Assembly: GCA_029268145.1 (NCBI GenBank) | Contig: JAJUHA010000001.1 | Span: 124,001 to 188,000, forward strand | Direction of reading: 5' to 3' | From: Sphingomonadaceae bacterium | GTDB lineage: Bacteria; Pseudomonadota; Alphaproteobacteria; Sphingomonadales; Sphingomonadaceae | Length of the DNA: 64,000 nt | In this document: positions 1 to 9,025 of the stretch, in pieces | How positions within the stretch are numbered: position 1 is the first letter of the stretch | Layout of the letters: every line of letters starts with the position of its first letter | Notes under the pieces: generated by a model | What the model saw: the letters and a program-made list of their open reading frames with translations, nothing else | Databases searched by the model: none | Told to the model about the DNA's origin: nothing | Made by a program: the position numbers and the translations under genes

Positions 1-264
1 GAGGATGTCGGACGTGGCGGCCAGCCGCCGCGCCACCTCGAGGCCCGCGGGATGCTTGAGGTCGAGGCAGATCGACTGCTTGCCGCGGTTGTACATGGGG
101 AAATAGCCGGCGCCCGAGCCGAGCAGCCGGCGGGTCGCGTCGCCGCCGATCGGCTCCACCTTGACGACCTCGGCACCGAGGTCGGCCAGGATCTGCCCGG
201 CCGCGGGCCCCATCACCATGTGGGTGAACTCGACGACCCGGATTCCCTCGAGCGGTCTGGCCAT
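1..264 (-). CDS. CaiB/BaiF family III CoA-transferase, N-terminal part (cut by window edge)
   Basis: The first 88 codons of a family III CoA-transferase are visible, read from an ATG at 264; the rest lies beyond the left edge. The protein begins MARPLEGIRVVEFTHMVMGP and contains the classic early block AEVVKVEPIGGDATRR followed by NRGKQSICLDLKHP, which is diagnostic for CaiB/BaiF enzymes that move CoA between carboxylic acids. The catalytic Asp region lies further downstream and cannot be seen. The gene faces an HMG-CoA lyase across 64 bp, so an acyl-CoA substrate related to 3-hydroxy-3-methylglutarate is a reasonable guess, but the sequence does not fix the substrate. Confidence 0.88.
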   Translation of the reverse strand, partial: MARPLEGIRVVEFTHMVMGPAAGQILADLGAEVVKVEPIGGDATRRLLGSGAGYFPMYNRGKQSICLDLKHPAGLEVARRLAATSDIL

Positions 265-328
265 TCTTGCTCCCCGATGCCTGAACGGCCAATATGTCCG
301 GACAAACCGGCGTTGGAAAGGGCAGCGG
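265..328. promoter_or_regulatory. Divergent promoter region with 10-bp palindrome TGTCCGGACA
   Basis: This 64-bp gap separates the divergent CoA-transferase and HMG-CoA lyase genes and must hold both promoters. It contains the perfect palindrome TGTCCGGACA at 295-304, in the least GC-rich part of the gap (AATATGTCC). A shared operator for a local regulator is possible. The short length means chance occurrence cannot be excluded, and no regulator gene is next to it in the window. Confidence 0.35.
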
Positions 329-1273
329 ATGGGCATGATGGACGGGATCGACGTGCTGGTCTCCGAAGTCGGCCCGCGCGACGGGCTGCAGTCGATCAGG
401 CCGGTGATGCCGACGGCCGCCAAGCTCCGCTGGATCGACGCGCTGGTGGCCGCCGGCGTGCGCGAGATCGAGGTGGGGAGCTTCGTGCCGGCGCAGCTCC
501 TTCCCCAGCTGGCCGACACGGGCGAGGTGGTCCGCGCCGTGAAGGCGCGGCATCCTTCGCTTCACGTCGCCGTTCTGGTCCCCAACGCGAAGGGCGCCGA
601 GGCGGCGCTGGCGGCGGGCGCCGACAAGCTCACCCTGCCGCTCTCGGCCTCGGAGACGCACAGCCTGAAGAACCTGCGGCGCACCCACGCCCAGGTGTTC
701 GAGGAGGTGGCGCGGATCGTCGATCTCCTCTCCGCCGTGCCCGGGGGGCAGCGGCCGCAGTTCGAGGGCGCGGTCTCGACCGCCTTCGGCTGCACGCTGG
801 AGGGCGAGGTGGCTGACACGAAGGTGGTGGCGCTCGCCGAACGGCTCATCGCGCTCGGCTGCGACGAGGTGGGGCTGTCCGACACCTCCGGCTATGCCAA
901 CCCGGCACAGGTCCGGCGGCTGGTGAAGGCGGTGCATGCCGCAATCGGGCCGGAGCGGATGACGGGGCTTCACCTGCACAACACCCGCGGCCTCGGCCTT
1001 GCCAATGTCGTCGCCGGGCTTGAGGTGGGCATCACCACCTTCGATTCGAGTCAGGGCGGGCTCGGTGGCTGCCCGTTCGCACCCGGCGCCTCGGGCAACA
1101 TCGTCACCGAGGATCTCGTCTTCATGCTGGAGGCCATGGGCCTGAGGACCGGGATCGCGCCCGAGGGGCTCGAGGCGGCGCGCGCCGTGCTGGCCGAGGC
1201 GCTTCCCGGCGAGCCGCTCTACGGCTTCGTCCCCGAGGCGGGGCTGCCGCTGGGGTTCCGGCGCGCGGCCTGA
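329..1273 (+). CDS. Hydroxymethylglutaryl-CoA lyase
   Basis: A 314-residue TIM-barrel lyase expected to cleave HMG-CoA to acetyl-CoA and acetoacetate, the last step of leucine breakdown. The N-terminal signature SEVGPRDGLQ supplies the metal/acid residues. The C-terminal active-site loop reads SSQGGLGGCPFAPGASGN and holds the catalytic Cys; most family members have SVAGLGGCP, so the QGG variant is a minor difference. HLHNTRG carries the metal-binding His pair. I chose ATG 329 because GGAAAGG lies about 6 bp upstream; ATGs at 335 and 338 are alternatives. The track's start at 161 runs antisense through the neighbouring CoA-transferase and is not credible. Related citramalyl- or isohexenyl-glutaryl-CoA lyases cannot be excluded from sequence alone. 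Confidence 0.9.
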   Translation: MGMMDGIDVLVSEVGPRDGLQSIRPVMPTAAKLRWIDALVAAGVREIEVGSFVPAQLLPQLADTGEVVRAVKARHPSLHVAVLVPNAKGAEAALAAGADKLTLPLSASETHSLKNLRRTHAQVFEEVARIVDLLSAVPGGQRPQFEGAVSTAFGCTLEGEVADTKVVALAERLIALGCDEVGLSDTSGYANPAQVRRLVKAVHAAIGPERMTGLHLHNTRGLGLANVVAGLEVGITTFDSSQGGLGGCPFAPGASGNIVTEDLVFMLEAMGLRTGIAPEGLEAARAVLAEALPGEPLYGFVPEAGLPLGFRRAA

Positions 1274-1365
1274 GCCCGCGGCCCCGGGGGGCTTTGCAAC
1301 GCCGCTGTCATGGGGCTAGGGCAGGACAGGAGGGTCCGCTGGCGGGCAAGGCGAGGAGCAGGCAC

Positions 1366-1734
1366 ATGGGACTTTTCTCGAAGCTCAAGGACGCGATCTT
1401 CGGCAGCGCCGAGGCGAAGGAGATCGCCCCGCCACCCCCACCCGTGCCCGCGGCCGCAGCGCCGGCTGCCCCGGCAGCGCCGGCCGCCCCGGCGCCGCAG
1501 CCGATCGATGTCGAGAAGGTGCTCGACTACATGGCCGAGAAGCGGGGTCAGCCCAACAACTGGCGGACCTCCATCGTCGATCTCATGAAGCTCGTCGGCA
1601 TGGATTCCTCGCTCGCCGCGCGCAAGGAACTGGCCGAGGATCTCGGCTACACCGGCCCGCTCGACGGCTCGGCCGAGATGAACCTCTGGCTCCACAAGAA
1701 GGTGATGGAACGGCTGGCGCAGGAGCGGGTCTGA
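1366..1734 (+). CDS. DUF3597 domain protein
   Basis: A 122-residue protein that starts MGLFSKLKDAIFG and ends in the compact helical domain typical of DUF3597 (VLDYMAEKRGQPNNWRTSIVDLMKLVGMDSSLAARKELAEDLGY). The two parts are joined by a linker of about 30 Pro and Ala residues. The family is widespread in proteobacteria and has no assigned function; no signal peptide or membrane segment is visible. ATG 1366 is preceded by GAGGAG at good spacing, and the track's upstream start only adds unlikely residues. The gene converges on metW with 4 bases between the stops. Confidence 0.85.
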   Translation: MGLFSKLKDAIFGSAEAKEIAPPPPPVPAAAAPAAPAAPAAPAPQPIDVEKVLDYMAEKRGQPNNWRTSIVDLMKLVGMDSSLAARKELAEDLGYTGPLDGSAEMNLWLHKKVMERLAQERV

Positions 1735-1738
1735 GCCG

Positions 1739-2338
1739 CTAGCGGCCGTCCGCCGACCCCAGCAGCAGGATGGCATGGTCGGCGCGCATATTGGGGTGAA
1801 CCCTCACCCTGCGCGTGCCGGCGAGCCAGGTTTCCGAGAGGATCGCAGCGCCCCTGGCGCGTGCGAGCGCGCGGAAGTCGCGGATGGTGCACAGGTGGAT
1901 GTTCTCGGTCTCGAACCAGGGCTCCGGCAGGCCCGGCGTGACCGGCATGCGCCCGCCGAGCAGGAGGTCGAGCCGCACCCGCCAGTGGCCGAAGTTCGGG
2001 AAGGAGACGATCGCCCGGCGACCGATCCGCAGCAGCTCGTCGAGCACGCGCGCCGGCGCGCGCATCGCCTGCAGCGTCTCCGAGAGGATTGCATAGTCCA
2101 CCGACCGGCTGGGAAAGTCGGCAAGGTCGCTGTCCGCGTCGCCCTGCACGACCGAGAGCCCATGGGCGAGCGCAGCCGAGACGCGCGCCGGATCGAGCTC
2201 GATCCCGCGGCCGTCCACACCCTTGGCATCGCGCAGGTGGCGCAGCAGACGGCCGTCGGAGCAGCCGACGTCGAGCACGGTCGCGCCCCGGGGGATGAGA
2301 TCGGCGACGGCGGCAAGCCGGAACGGAAGTCCGTTCAC
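1739..2338 (-). CDS. metW: Methionine biosynthesis protein MetW
   Basis: A 199-residue class I methyltransferase-fold protein with SAM-binding motif [15 protein letters not shown] near residues 20-34 and the MetW-type block [10 protein letters not shown]...[13 protein letters not shown]. MetW genes accompany metX in many alphaproteobacteria, and the product is thought to support homoserine O-acyltransferase activity; its exact biochemical role is not settled. Translation starts at a GTG that overlaps the metX stop in a GTGA junction (2335-2338), so the two are translationally coupled. The length is normal for the family. Confidence 0.92.
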   Translation of the reverse strand: MNGLPFRLAAVADLIPRGATVLDVGCSDGRLLRHLRDAKGVDGRGIELDPARVSAALAHGLSVVQGDADSDLADFPSRSVDYAILSETLQAMRAPARVLDELLRIGRRAIVSFPNFGHWRVRLDLLLGGRMPVTPGLPEPWFETENIHLCTIRDFRALARARGAAILSETWLAGTRRVRVHPNMRADHAILLLGSADGR

Positions 2339-3450
2339 GCCGCCTCCACCGCGCGCAGGAAGCCATCGACCAGCCGGTTGAGCTCGGGCGAATCGAGCAG
2401 GAAGCTGTCATGCCCGTGCGGGCTGGAGAGCTCGACGAAGCTCGCGTGCGCCCCGGCGGCAACGAGGGCCTGGACGATCCGCTTCGACTCGCTCGTCGGA
2501 TAGAGCCAGTCGCTGTCGTAGGAGACGAGGGCGAAGCGCGCCGAGGCGCCGCGGAAGGCGGCGGAAAGCGAGCCCTGGTGCGGCTCGGCGAGGTCGAAAT
2601 AGTCCATCGCCCGGGTGATGACGAGGTAGGAGTTGGCGTCGAACCGGCGGACGAAGCTCATGCCCTGGTGGCGCAGGTAGGATTCGACCTGGAAGTCGGC
2701 GTCGAAGCCGAAGCTCAGGGTGTCGCGCTCCTGGAGGCGGCGGCCGAACCGCTCGGTCAGCCCGGCCTCGGAGAGATAGGTGATGTGCGCGGCCATCCGG
2801 GCGACGGCAAGGCCGGCGGAGGGAGTCCGCCCGGCCTCGAGGAAGCGGCCGCCGCACCAGTCGGGGTCGGCCATGATCGCCTGCCGGCCGACCTCGTGGA
2901 AGGCGATGTTCTGGGCGCTGTGGCGCGCCGCCGTGGCGATGGCGATGACGGCGCGGGCGCGATCGGGGTAGAGGCTGGCGAACTGGAGCGCCTGCATCCC
3001 GCCCATCGAGCCCCCGATGACGGCGAGCAGCCGGCCGATTCCCAGCGAATCGAGCAGCGCGGCCTGGGCACGGACCATGTCGGCGATGGTGATGACCGGG
3101 AAGTCGATCGCCCAGGGCCTGCCCGTTGCCGGGTTCGGGCTGGCCGGCCCCTCACTCCCCATGCAGCCGCCGATCACGTTGGCGCAGAGGATGAAGTGGC
3201 GCGCCGGGTCGATCGGCCGCCCCTCCCCCACCATGCGCGCCCACCAGCCGGGCTTGCCGGTGAGCGGATGGTCGCGCGCGACATACTGGTCGCCCGTCAG
3301 CGCGTGGAACAGGAGGATGGCGTTGCCGCCGTCGGGGGCGAGGGCGCCGAGGGTCTCGTAGGCGATCGTCGGGCGCGGCAGGATGCGCCCGCTGTCGAGG
3401 CGGAGGTCGGCGGGCAGCCGGAGCGACCGGTGGGGGAAGGGCTGGTTCAT
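2335..3450 (-). CDS. metX: Homoserine O-acyltransferase MetX
   Basis: A 371-residue alpha/beta hydrolase-fold enzyme that acylates homoserine, the committing step of methionine synthesis. The nucleophile elbow is [13 protein letters not shown], the charge relay ends in [11 protein letters not shown], and the oxyanion area HALTGDQY is present. Start ATG 3450 ([12 protein letters not shown]) is preferred; the 47-residue extension in the ORF track is a low-complexity Ala/Gly/Pro read-through of the intergenic region. The acyl donor (acetyl-CoA or succinyl-CoA) cannot be decided by eye, since MetX enzymes of both kinds exist. It is transcribed with metW. Confidence 0.93.
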   Translation of the reverse strand: MNQPFPHRSLRLPADLRLDSGRILPRPTIAYETLGALAPDGGNAILLFHALTGDQYVARDHPLTGKPGWWARMVGEGRPIDPARHFILCANVIGGCMGSEGPASPNPATGRPWAIDFPVITIADMVRAQAALLDSLGIGRLLAVIGGSMGGMQALQFASLYPDRARAVIAIATAARHSAQNIAFHEVGRQAIMADPDWCGGRFLEAGRTPSAGLAVARMAAHITYLSEAGLTERFGRRLQERDTLSFGFDADFQVESYLRHQGMSFVRRFDANSYLVITRAMDYFDLAEPHQGSLSAAFRGASARFALVSYDSDWLYPTSESKRIVQALVAAGAHASFVELSSPHGHDSFLLDSPELNRLVDGFLRAVEAA

Positions 3451-3580
3451 CGAACGGGCCCGATGGCCTAGCAGGGCGGCGGCAGCCCCGCCAAGCCCGG
3501 CGGGTCCGGCCGGCAGACCGGGCCGGCGCGGCGGCGCGAGGCTTGCCTTTCCCGGCCCCAGCGGGGAAAGGCGGCGGGCC
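3451..3580. promoter_or_regulatory. Divergent metX/hisC leader with 9-bp hairpin over the hisC ribosome-binding site
   Basis: This 130-bp divergent region contains a perfect inverted repeat, GCCTTTCCC at 3545-3553 and GGGAAAGGC at 3564-3572, with a 10-base loop. The 3' arm contains the best Shine-Dalgarno match for hisC (GGAAAGG), which ends 9 bases before ATG 3581. Folding of the mRNA would therefore hide the hisC binding site. No SAM riboswitch pattern could be recognised on the metX side. Confidence 0.45.
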
Positions 3581-4687
3581 ATGACCGACACCCCCGCCCC
3601 GCGCCCGAACCCCTGGATCGGGGCGATCTCCCCCTACAAGCCCGGCGAGGCGAAGCTCGCCGGCCGCGCCGAGCCCATCAAGCTTTCGGCGAACGAGAAC
3701 CCGTGGGGCCCGTCCCCGGTCGCGATCGAGACCGTCCGGGCCCATGCCCGGGGCATCCACCGCTACCCGGATGGCGGCGCCACCCGGCTGCGCGAACGCA
3801 TCGGCTTCCTGCACGGCCTCGATCCCGACCGGATCGTGGTCGGCACGGGTTCCGACGAGATTCTCCAGCTTCTCCCGCTCATCTACTGCGCCGCCGGGGA
3901 CAGCGTGGTCCATGTGCGGCATGGCTTCATGGTCTATCCGATCGCGGCCCGCCGGGCCGGCGCCGAGCCGCTGGCAGCACCCGACACCGACTATACCGCC
4001 GACGTCGACGCGATCCTCGCGACCGTCCGCGCCGACACCCGGATCGTCTATCTCGCCAACCCCAACAACCCGACCGGCACGATGATCCCCGGCAGCGAGG
4101 TGGCGCGGCTCCACGCCGGCCTCAGGCCCGACATCCTCCTCGTCGTCGACCAGGCCTATGCCGAGTATCTGGACGACCCGGACCCCGACGGCGCGCTCGC
4201 GCTCGCGCGGACCGCCGGCAACGTCGTCGTCACCCGGACCTTCTCGAAGATCTACGGCCTCGGCGGGCTTCGCGTAGGCTGGGGAACCGGCCCGGTGCCC
4301 GTCATCGCGGCGCTCAACCGCGTGCGCACCCCCTTCCCGACCGCGACGCTCTCGCTTGCCGCCGCCGAGGCGGCCGTCGCCGACCAGGAGTGGGTGGCGC
4401 GCTGCCGCGAGGCCAACCGCGCCGAGCGCAGCCGGCTTGCCGCCGCGATCGACGCACTTGGCAACCATGGCCTGCGCGCCGTGCCGAGCGCGGCCAACTT
4501 TGTGCTGATGACCTGCCCGGAGACCGGACCGCTGAGCGCTGCCTCGATCAAGGCCGCGCTGGAAGCCGACGGGATCCTGGTGCGGCACCTGCCCGGCCAG
4601 GGCCTGCCGCATGCGCTGCGGATCAGCGTCGGCACCCACGAGGAGACCAGCCGGGTGATCGGGAGCCTGGCACGACTGGCGGCCTGA
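3581..4687 (+). CDS. hisC: Histidinol-phosphate aminotransferase
   Basis: A 368-residue fold-type I PLP aminotransferase. It shows the HisC N-terminus [14 protein letters not shown], the substrate/cofactor segment [12 protein letters not shown], and the PLP lysine in [18 protein letters not shown]. It transaminates imidazole-acetol phosphate to histidinol phosphate. Because it is fused by a 1-base TGATG overlap to a prephenate dehydrogenase gene and sits away from other his genes, it may also serve as the aromatic aminotransferase for tyrosine/phenylalanine, as described for similar hisC-tyrC pairs. Its ribosome-binding site lies inside a hairpin arm. Confidence 0.92.
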   Translation: MTDTPAPRPNPWIGAISPYKPGEAKLAGRAEPIKLSANENPWGPSPVAIETVRAHARGIHRYPDGGATRLRERIGFLHGLDPDRIVVGTGSDEILQLLPLIYCAAGDSVVHVRHGFMVYPIAARRAGAEPLAAPDTDYTADVDAILATVRADTRIVYLANPNNPTGTMIPGSEVARLHAGLRPDILLVVDQAYAEYLDDPDPDGALALARTAGNVVVTRTFSKIYGLGGLRVGWGTGPVPVIAALNRVRTPFPTATLSLAAAEAAVADQEWVARCREANRAERSRLAAAIDALGNHGLRAVPSAANFVLMTCPETGPLSAASIKAALEADGILVRHLPGQGLPHALRISVGTHEETSRVIGSLARLAA

Positions 4688-5625
4688 TGACGCCGTTCGC
4701 GCGGATCGCGATCATCGGTCTCGGCCTCATCGGCTCGTCGCTGGCGCGCGCGGTGAGGGCCCGGATGCCGGGCGTGGCGCTCACCGGCTTCGACCGCGAC
4801 GGCGCGGTGTGCGAAACCGTCCGCCGCCTGTCCCTCCTTGACAGCGTCGCCGGGAGCCCGGCCGCTGCCGTCGCCGGGGCCGATCTCGTCGTGCTCGCCG
4901 TCCCGCTTGGGGCGATGCGCGCCGTCGGCGAGGCGATCCGCCCCGCGCTTGCCGAGGGAGCGATCCTGTCCGACGTCGGCTCCTCGAAGCAGGCCGTGAT
5001 CGACGCGCTCGCCGACTGCGTTCCGCCAGGCGTGCAGCTGGTGCCGGCGCACCCGGTTGCCGGCACCGAGCAGTCCGGTCCCGAAGCGGGGTTCGCAAGC
5101 CTGTTCATGGGCCGCTGGTGCATCCTGACTCCACCCCCAGCGGCCGACCCCGCGGCCGTTGCACGGCTCGCCGACTTCTGGACGCGGCTCGGCTCGCGCG
5201 TCGAGACGATGGACGCGCGCCACCATGACCTGGTGCTGGCGATCACCAGCCACCTGCCCCACCTCATCGCCTATTCGATCGTGGGAACCGCCTCCGACCT
5301 CGAGGACGTGACCAAGGCCGAAGTCATCAAATATTCGGCCGGGGGCTTCCGCGACTTCACCCGGATCGCCGCGTCCGACCCGACCATGTGGCGCGACGTG
5401 TTCCTGATGAACCGGGATGCCGTGCTCGAGATGCTGGCGCGCTTCTCGGAAGACCTCGCCGCGCTCCAGCGGGCGATCCGCTGGGGCGACGGCGAGGCGC
5501 TGTTCCGCAGGTTCGAGGCGAGCCGGGCGATCCGCCGCGCCATCGTCGATGCCGGGCAGGACACCGGGGCGGCCGACTTCGGCCGCAGCCACCCGGAGAC
5601 GCCGGCGACGACTCCGGGCGCCTGA
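4687..5625 (+). CDS. tyrC: Prephenate/arogenate dehydrogenase
   Basis: A 312-residue NAD(P)-dependent dehydrogenase for tyrosine synthesis. The N-terminal Rossmann motif is IIGLGLIGSSLARAV; the middle shows LSDVGSSKQAV and the substrate-loop motif PAHPVAGTEQSGPEAG; the helical C-terminal domain includes ITSHLPHLIAYSIV and GGFRDFTRIAASDPTMWRDVF. There is no fused chorismate mutase or ACT domain, so it is the monofunctional TyrC/TyrA type. ATG 4687 overlaps the hisC stop by one base. Whether prephenate or arogenate is preferred is not visible. The stop lies 2 bases from the convergent PEPxxWA-CTERM gene. Confidence 0.92.
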   Translation: MTPFARIAIIGLGLIGSSLARAVRARMPGVALTGFDRDGAVCETVRRLSLLDSVAGSPAAAVAGADLVVLAVPLGAMRAVGEAIRPALAEGAILSDVGSSKQAVIDALADCVPPGVQLVPAHPVAGTEQSGPEAGFASLFMGRWCILTPPPAADPAAVARLADFWTRLGSRVETMDARHHDLVLAITSHLPHLIAYSIVGTASDLEDVTKAEVIKYSAGGFRDFTRIAASDPTMWRDVFLMNRDAVLEMLARFSEDLAALQRAIRWGDGEALFRRFEASRAIRRAIVDAGQDTGAADFGRSHPETPATTPGA

Positions 5626-5627
5626 CC

Positions 5628-6443
5628 TCAGGCGAGAGCCGCCCGCCGCCGACGCATGCCGGCGCCGACGAGGCCGAAACCGGCGATCAGCATCGCCCAG
5701 GTGGCGGGCTCGGGGATGATGCCCATGGCCGGCAGGTCGAGCAGCTTGATCTGCGTCGCGAGCGCCGACCCGCCGGGGCGGGCGCCGGCGGTCCAGTTCT
5801 GGGTGATCGTGCCCGAAAGGGTGAAGTCGCCGGGCGCGATCCCCTCGTAGAGCAGGATCAGCAGATCGCCGTCAGCCGCGGCGAAGCCGGGGATGACCTG
5901 CCCCGCCGAGACCGAGTCGCTGAAGAGGAGGTCCGAAAAGACGATGCTGTTCGCCGAGCCGCTCGCGGTGCGGATGCGGAACTCGATCGCGGTGATGTCG
6001 GCGAGCGAGGCCCGCGAGTCCGACGCCAGCACGGCCGTCCCGAAGGTGAAGGTGACGATGTTGCCCACCCGCGTCAGGGTGAAGGCGAGCGCCTCGCCAT
6101 TGCCGAAGTCGGCCGAGGTGCCGACGAACGGCGGAACGTTGGTGAGCGCCTGGTCGACCCCGGTTCCGCCGTCGGCGACCGGCAGCCCCGTGGCGGGCGT
6201 TGGCAGATGGTGGCCGCGGCGGCCGGTGGCACCCTGCCGAAGCTGGCCGACCGAGCGCTCGATCGGAACGAGGTGCGACCCGCCGGTCGAGGCGGGAAGG
6301 CCCCGCACCACGTCGAGATAGCCGCCGGAGCCCTCGAACGCGGCATCGCTCGAGCCCGAGAAGCTGAGCGTCACCGCGGCGATTGCCGGCGCGGCGAACA
6401 GGAAGGCGGCCGCGGACGCGGCAAGACCGAGACGGCAATTCAT
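5628..6443 (-). CDS. PEPxxWA-CTERM sorting-domain protein 1
   Basis: A 271-residue exported protein. The N-terminus MNCRLGLAASAAAFLFAAPAIAA is a clear signal peptide. The body is Gly/Ser/Thr-rich beta-type sequence, and the C-terminus is IIPEPATWAMLIAGFGLVGAGMRRRR: PEP motif, hydrophobic helix and Arg cluster, which is the exosortase-type tripartite sorting tag as found in Sphingomonadales. Such proteins are thought to be processed at the PEP motif and placed at the surface or in the biofilm matrix. ATG 6443 has AGGGG upstream; the track's start 28 codons earlier is not supported. The body shows no domain I can name. Confidence 0.85.
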   Translation of the reverse strand: MNCRLGLAASAAAFLFAAPAIAAVTLSFSGSSDAAFEGSGGYLDVVRGLPASTGGSHLVPIERSVGQLRQGATGRRGHHLPTPATGLPVADGGTGVDQALTNVPPFVGTSADFGNGEALAFTLTRVGNIVTFTFGTAVLASDSRASLADITAIEFRIRTASGSANSIVFSDLLFSDSVSAGQVIPGFAAADGDLLILLYEGIAPGDFTLSGTITQNWTAGARPGGSALATQIKLLDLPAMGIIPEPATWAMLIAGFGLVGAGMRRRRAALA

Positions 6444-6587
6444 GGCATGACCCCTGCAACTTGAAGTGGCGAAGCCCCTACCGCCGGCGTCAGGCCCGGC
6501 ACAAGCCCTTCGGCCGGCCGCGCCCACCCGTTAACGCATTTTCATCGAAGGCCGTCAGCCCCGGACGGTCGCGCGCCGATGGCCGCG

Positions 6588-7097
6588 TCAGTCCTCGTGC
6601 GGCATGACGAGGACCTGGGCGGCGATGTCGGCCGGGTGCCCGGCGCGCAGCATCGCCGCCATCTGCCGCGCCCGCGCCCGCGGGTCGGTCATCGGCGGGC
6701 CATAGGGCCCGAGCCGCCGCCGGCGCGCGAAGGCCCGGGCCAGCCGGAGCGCCTCCTCCCGCGGGTCGGTATCGAGGTCCTGCGTGGGCGCCACGCCGTC
6801 AGCGCGAAGCTTCGCCGTGATCCGGCGCAAGCCCAGCCCGCGCGCCTTCATGCCCCGCGTGCGGGCGTCGGCATAGGCCGCCTCGTCGATGTAGCCGCGC
6901 GCTGCCAGCCGGTCGGCGAGCGCGTCGAGATCGGGTGCGGCATCGCCGGCCCAGCCGCGCTGGCGGAGGCGGGCGGCGAGGTGCCGGACGAGGCGGGCGC
7001 GCGTGGTCTGGAACCGCTCGACGTAGCCGAGGGCGAGGGCCTCGAGGCCGGCCTCATCGAGCGGGGCCGGTGCGCGCCGAGTGCGCGATTGCGTCAT
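6588..7097 (-). CDS. recX: Regulatory protein RecX
   Basis: A 169-residue, Arg/Ala-rich helical protein with the RecX arrangement of three-helix repeats: LDEAGLEALALGYVERFQTTRARLVRHLAARL, then DLDALADRLAARGYIDEAAYADARTRGMKARGLGLRRITAKLRADGV, then EEALRLARAFARRRRLGPYG. RecX proteins modulate RecA filaments. ATG 7097 is preceded by AAGGTGG and gives the family's usual length, whereas the track's 72-codon extension crosses the promoter of the divergent acyl-AMP ligase gene. recA is not in the window. Confidence 0.88.
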   Translation of the reverse strand: MTQSRTRRAPAPLDEAGLEALALGYVERFQTTRARLVRHLAARLRQRGWAGDAAPDLDALADRLAARGYIDEAAYADARTRGMKARGLGLRRITAKLRADGVAPTQDLDTDPREEALRLARAFARRRRLGPYGPPMTDPRARARQMAAMLRAGHPADIAAQVLVMPHED

Positions 7098-7233
7098 GGC
7101 CACCTTGCTGCCACAGTTGTGACGCGATTTGAACGATGACGCGGCGCAAGGCATGAACCTCGTCCGCGCGCAGAGACCCGGAGGACTGGCGCGTGGCCGG
7201 CTCCCGAGGGGGGTGCGAGGGTTGCTTGACACG
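7098..7233. promoter_or_regulatory. Divergent recX / acyl-AMP ligase promoter region
   Basis: These 136 bp separate the two divergent genes. They include TTGACACGATGG directly at the start of the ligase, which looks like a -35 element but is too close to the start to serve it. No clear palindrome is seen. Confidence 0.3.
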
Positions 7234-9000
7234 ATGGATTCGATGACCAACGAGATCGCGAAGATTCCCGGCCCGACCCCGCTTGCCAGCGGCATTCCCG
7301 TCAATCGCGGCAATTTCCCGACGCTCCTCGCAGCGCTGGACTATGCCGCAACCGGCCAGACCGGCTTCAACTTCCACGATGCCCGGGCCAATCTGGTGCG
7401 GGCCTATCCCTACCGCGAGATGCGCGCCGATGCGCTCCGTGTCGCCGACCGGCTGATCGGGCTCGGCATTGCGCCGGGCGCCCGCGTCGCGCTGCTCGCC
7501 GAGACCGGACCGGACTTCGCGGCCCATTTCTTCGGCGCCCTCTATGCCGCGGTGCTGCCGGTTCCCCTCCCCATGCCCACCTCGTTCGGCGGGCGGGAGA
7601 GCTTCATCGAGCAGCTGCGTCAGCAGATGACGAGCGCCGACCCGGCCCTGGTGGTGGCGCCGGAGGGCCTTCTCCCGCTGGTGGCGGAAGCCGCTGCCGG
7701 GCTGTGCCCGGCCATGTCCTGGGAGGCCTTCGCTGCGCTGCCTGCGTCGGGCGCTCCGCTGCCGTCCCCGGATCCGGACGCGATCGCCTATCTCCAGTAT
7801 TCCAGCGGCTCGACCCGCTTTCCCCACGGGGTCGCCGTGACCCACCGGGCGGTTCTCGCCAACCTCCGCGGCCAGGACTCCGCCATCCGCATGCGCGAGG
7901 GGGATCGCTGCATTTCCTGGCTGCCCTGGTACCATGACATGGGCCTCGTCGGCTGCTTCCTTGCGCCGATGGCCGGGCAGATGTCGGTCGACTATCTCTC
8001 GACCGAGGATTTCGCGCGCCGGCCGCTGTCGTGGCTCACCCTCATCACGCGCAACCCCGGGACCTCGATCAGCTATTCGCCGAGCTTCGGCTACGACATC
8101 TGCGCCCGCCGGATCTCCACCCAGTCGGACGTGAAGAGCCGGTTCGACCTGTCGCGCTGGCGGGTCGCCGGCAATGGCGCCGACATGATCCGGCCCGACA
8201 TCTGCCAGGCCTTCGTCGATGCCTTCGCCGACGCCGGCTTCGACGCCTCGGCCTTCACGCCGAGCTACGGCCTCGCGGAGGCGACGCTGGCCGTCACCAT
8301 CGCGCCGGAACGGCAGGGCATCCTGTGCGATCTGGTGGACGAGCGGCGGCTGTCCGGCGCGAGCGGCATGGCAGACGGCAGCGAGGGCGACCGACCGGCG
8401 CGCTACCGGGCGATCGTCGACTGCGGCACGCCGATCGCCGGCCACCGGGTCGAGATCCGGGACGAGAACGGCGCCGCGCTGCCCGACCGGGAGATCGGCC
8501 GGGTGTTCGTCTCGGGCCCCAGCCTCATGGTCGGCTATTTCCGTGACGAGGAGGCGACGCGCGCCTGCCTCTCCGAGGATGGCTGGCTCGACACCGGCGA
8601 CATGGGCTATCTCATCGACGGCCATCTGTTCATCGTCGGCCGCGCCAAGGACATGATCATCCTCAACGGCAGGAACCACTGGCCGCAGGACATCGAGTGG
8701 GCGATCGAGCAGCTCGAGGGATTCAAGGCCGGCGACATCGCGGCCTTCGCCGTGACGCTGCCGAGCGGCGAGGAAATGCCGGCTGTGCTCGTCCAGTGCC
8801 GCACCACCGATCCGGCCGAGCGCGACCGGCTTCGGCAGGTCATCCGGCAGAAGGTCCGCCAGCTCACCGGCATGACCTGCCTCGTCGAGCTGGTTCCGCC
8901 CAAGACCCTGCCGCGCACCACGTCTGGAAAGCTCAGCCGCTCCAAGGCCCGCGCGCTCTATCTGTCCGGCGAAATCGTCCCGCTCGACCGCGCGGCGTGA
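7234..9000 (+). CDS. Fatty acyl-AMP ligase (FAAL family)
   Basis: A 588-residue ANL-superfamily enzyme that adenylates fatty acids. It shows the P-loop AYLQYSSGSTRFPHGVAVTH, the A5 motif FTPSYGLAEATLAVT, the A7 motif DGWLDTGDMGYLIDGHLFIVGRAKDMIILNGRNHWPQDIE, and the C-terminal lysine segment LPRTTSGKLSRSKAR. The ILNGRNHWPQDIE block and overall length fit FAALs, which pass acyl-AMP to a carrier protein rather than making acyl-CoA, though no acyl carrier gene is adjacent. The start is uncertain: ATG 7234 (MDSMTNEIAK) has a loosely spaced GAGGG; ATG 7243 is possible. It is followed after 25 bp by a patatin/beta-barrel gene, suggesting joint lipid metabolism. Confidence 0.88.
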   Translation: MDSMTNEIAKIPGPTPLASGIPVNRGNFPTLLAALDYAATGQTGFNFHDARANLVRAYPYREMRADALRVADRLIGLGIAPGARVALLAETGPDFAAHFFGALYAAVLPVPLPMPTSFGGRESFIEQLRQQMTSADPALVVAPEGLLPLVAEAAAGLCPAMSWEAFAALPASGAPLPSPDPDAIAYLQYSSGSTRFPHGVAVTHRAVLANLRGQDSAIRMREGDRCISWLPWYHDMGLVGCFLAPMAGQMSVDYLSTEDFARRPLSWLTLITRNPGTSISYSPSFGYDICARRISTQSDVKSRFDLSRWRVAGNGADMIRPDICQAFVDAFADAGFDASAFTPSYGLAEATLAVTIAPERQGILCDLVDERRLSGASGMADGSEGDRPARYRAIVDCGTPIAGHRVEIRDENGAALPDREIGRVFVSGPSLMVGYFRDEEATRACLSEDGWLDTGDMGYLIDGHLFIVGRAKDMIILNGRNHWPQDIEWAIEQLEGFKAGDIAAFAVTLPSGEEMPAVLVQCRTTDPAERDRLRQVIRQKVRQLTGMTCLVELVPPKTLPRTTSGKLSRSKARALYLSGEIVPLDRAA

Positions 9001-9025
9001 CGCCGGCCCCTTGAGCAGGCACCGG

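Noticed and set aside
3451-3591. SAM-II type riboswitch and 47-residue extension of MetX
   Set aside because: The leader does not show the SAM-II consensus or pseudoknot pattern; the extension is low-complexity Ala/Gly/Pro sequence.
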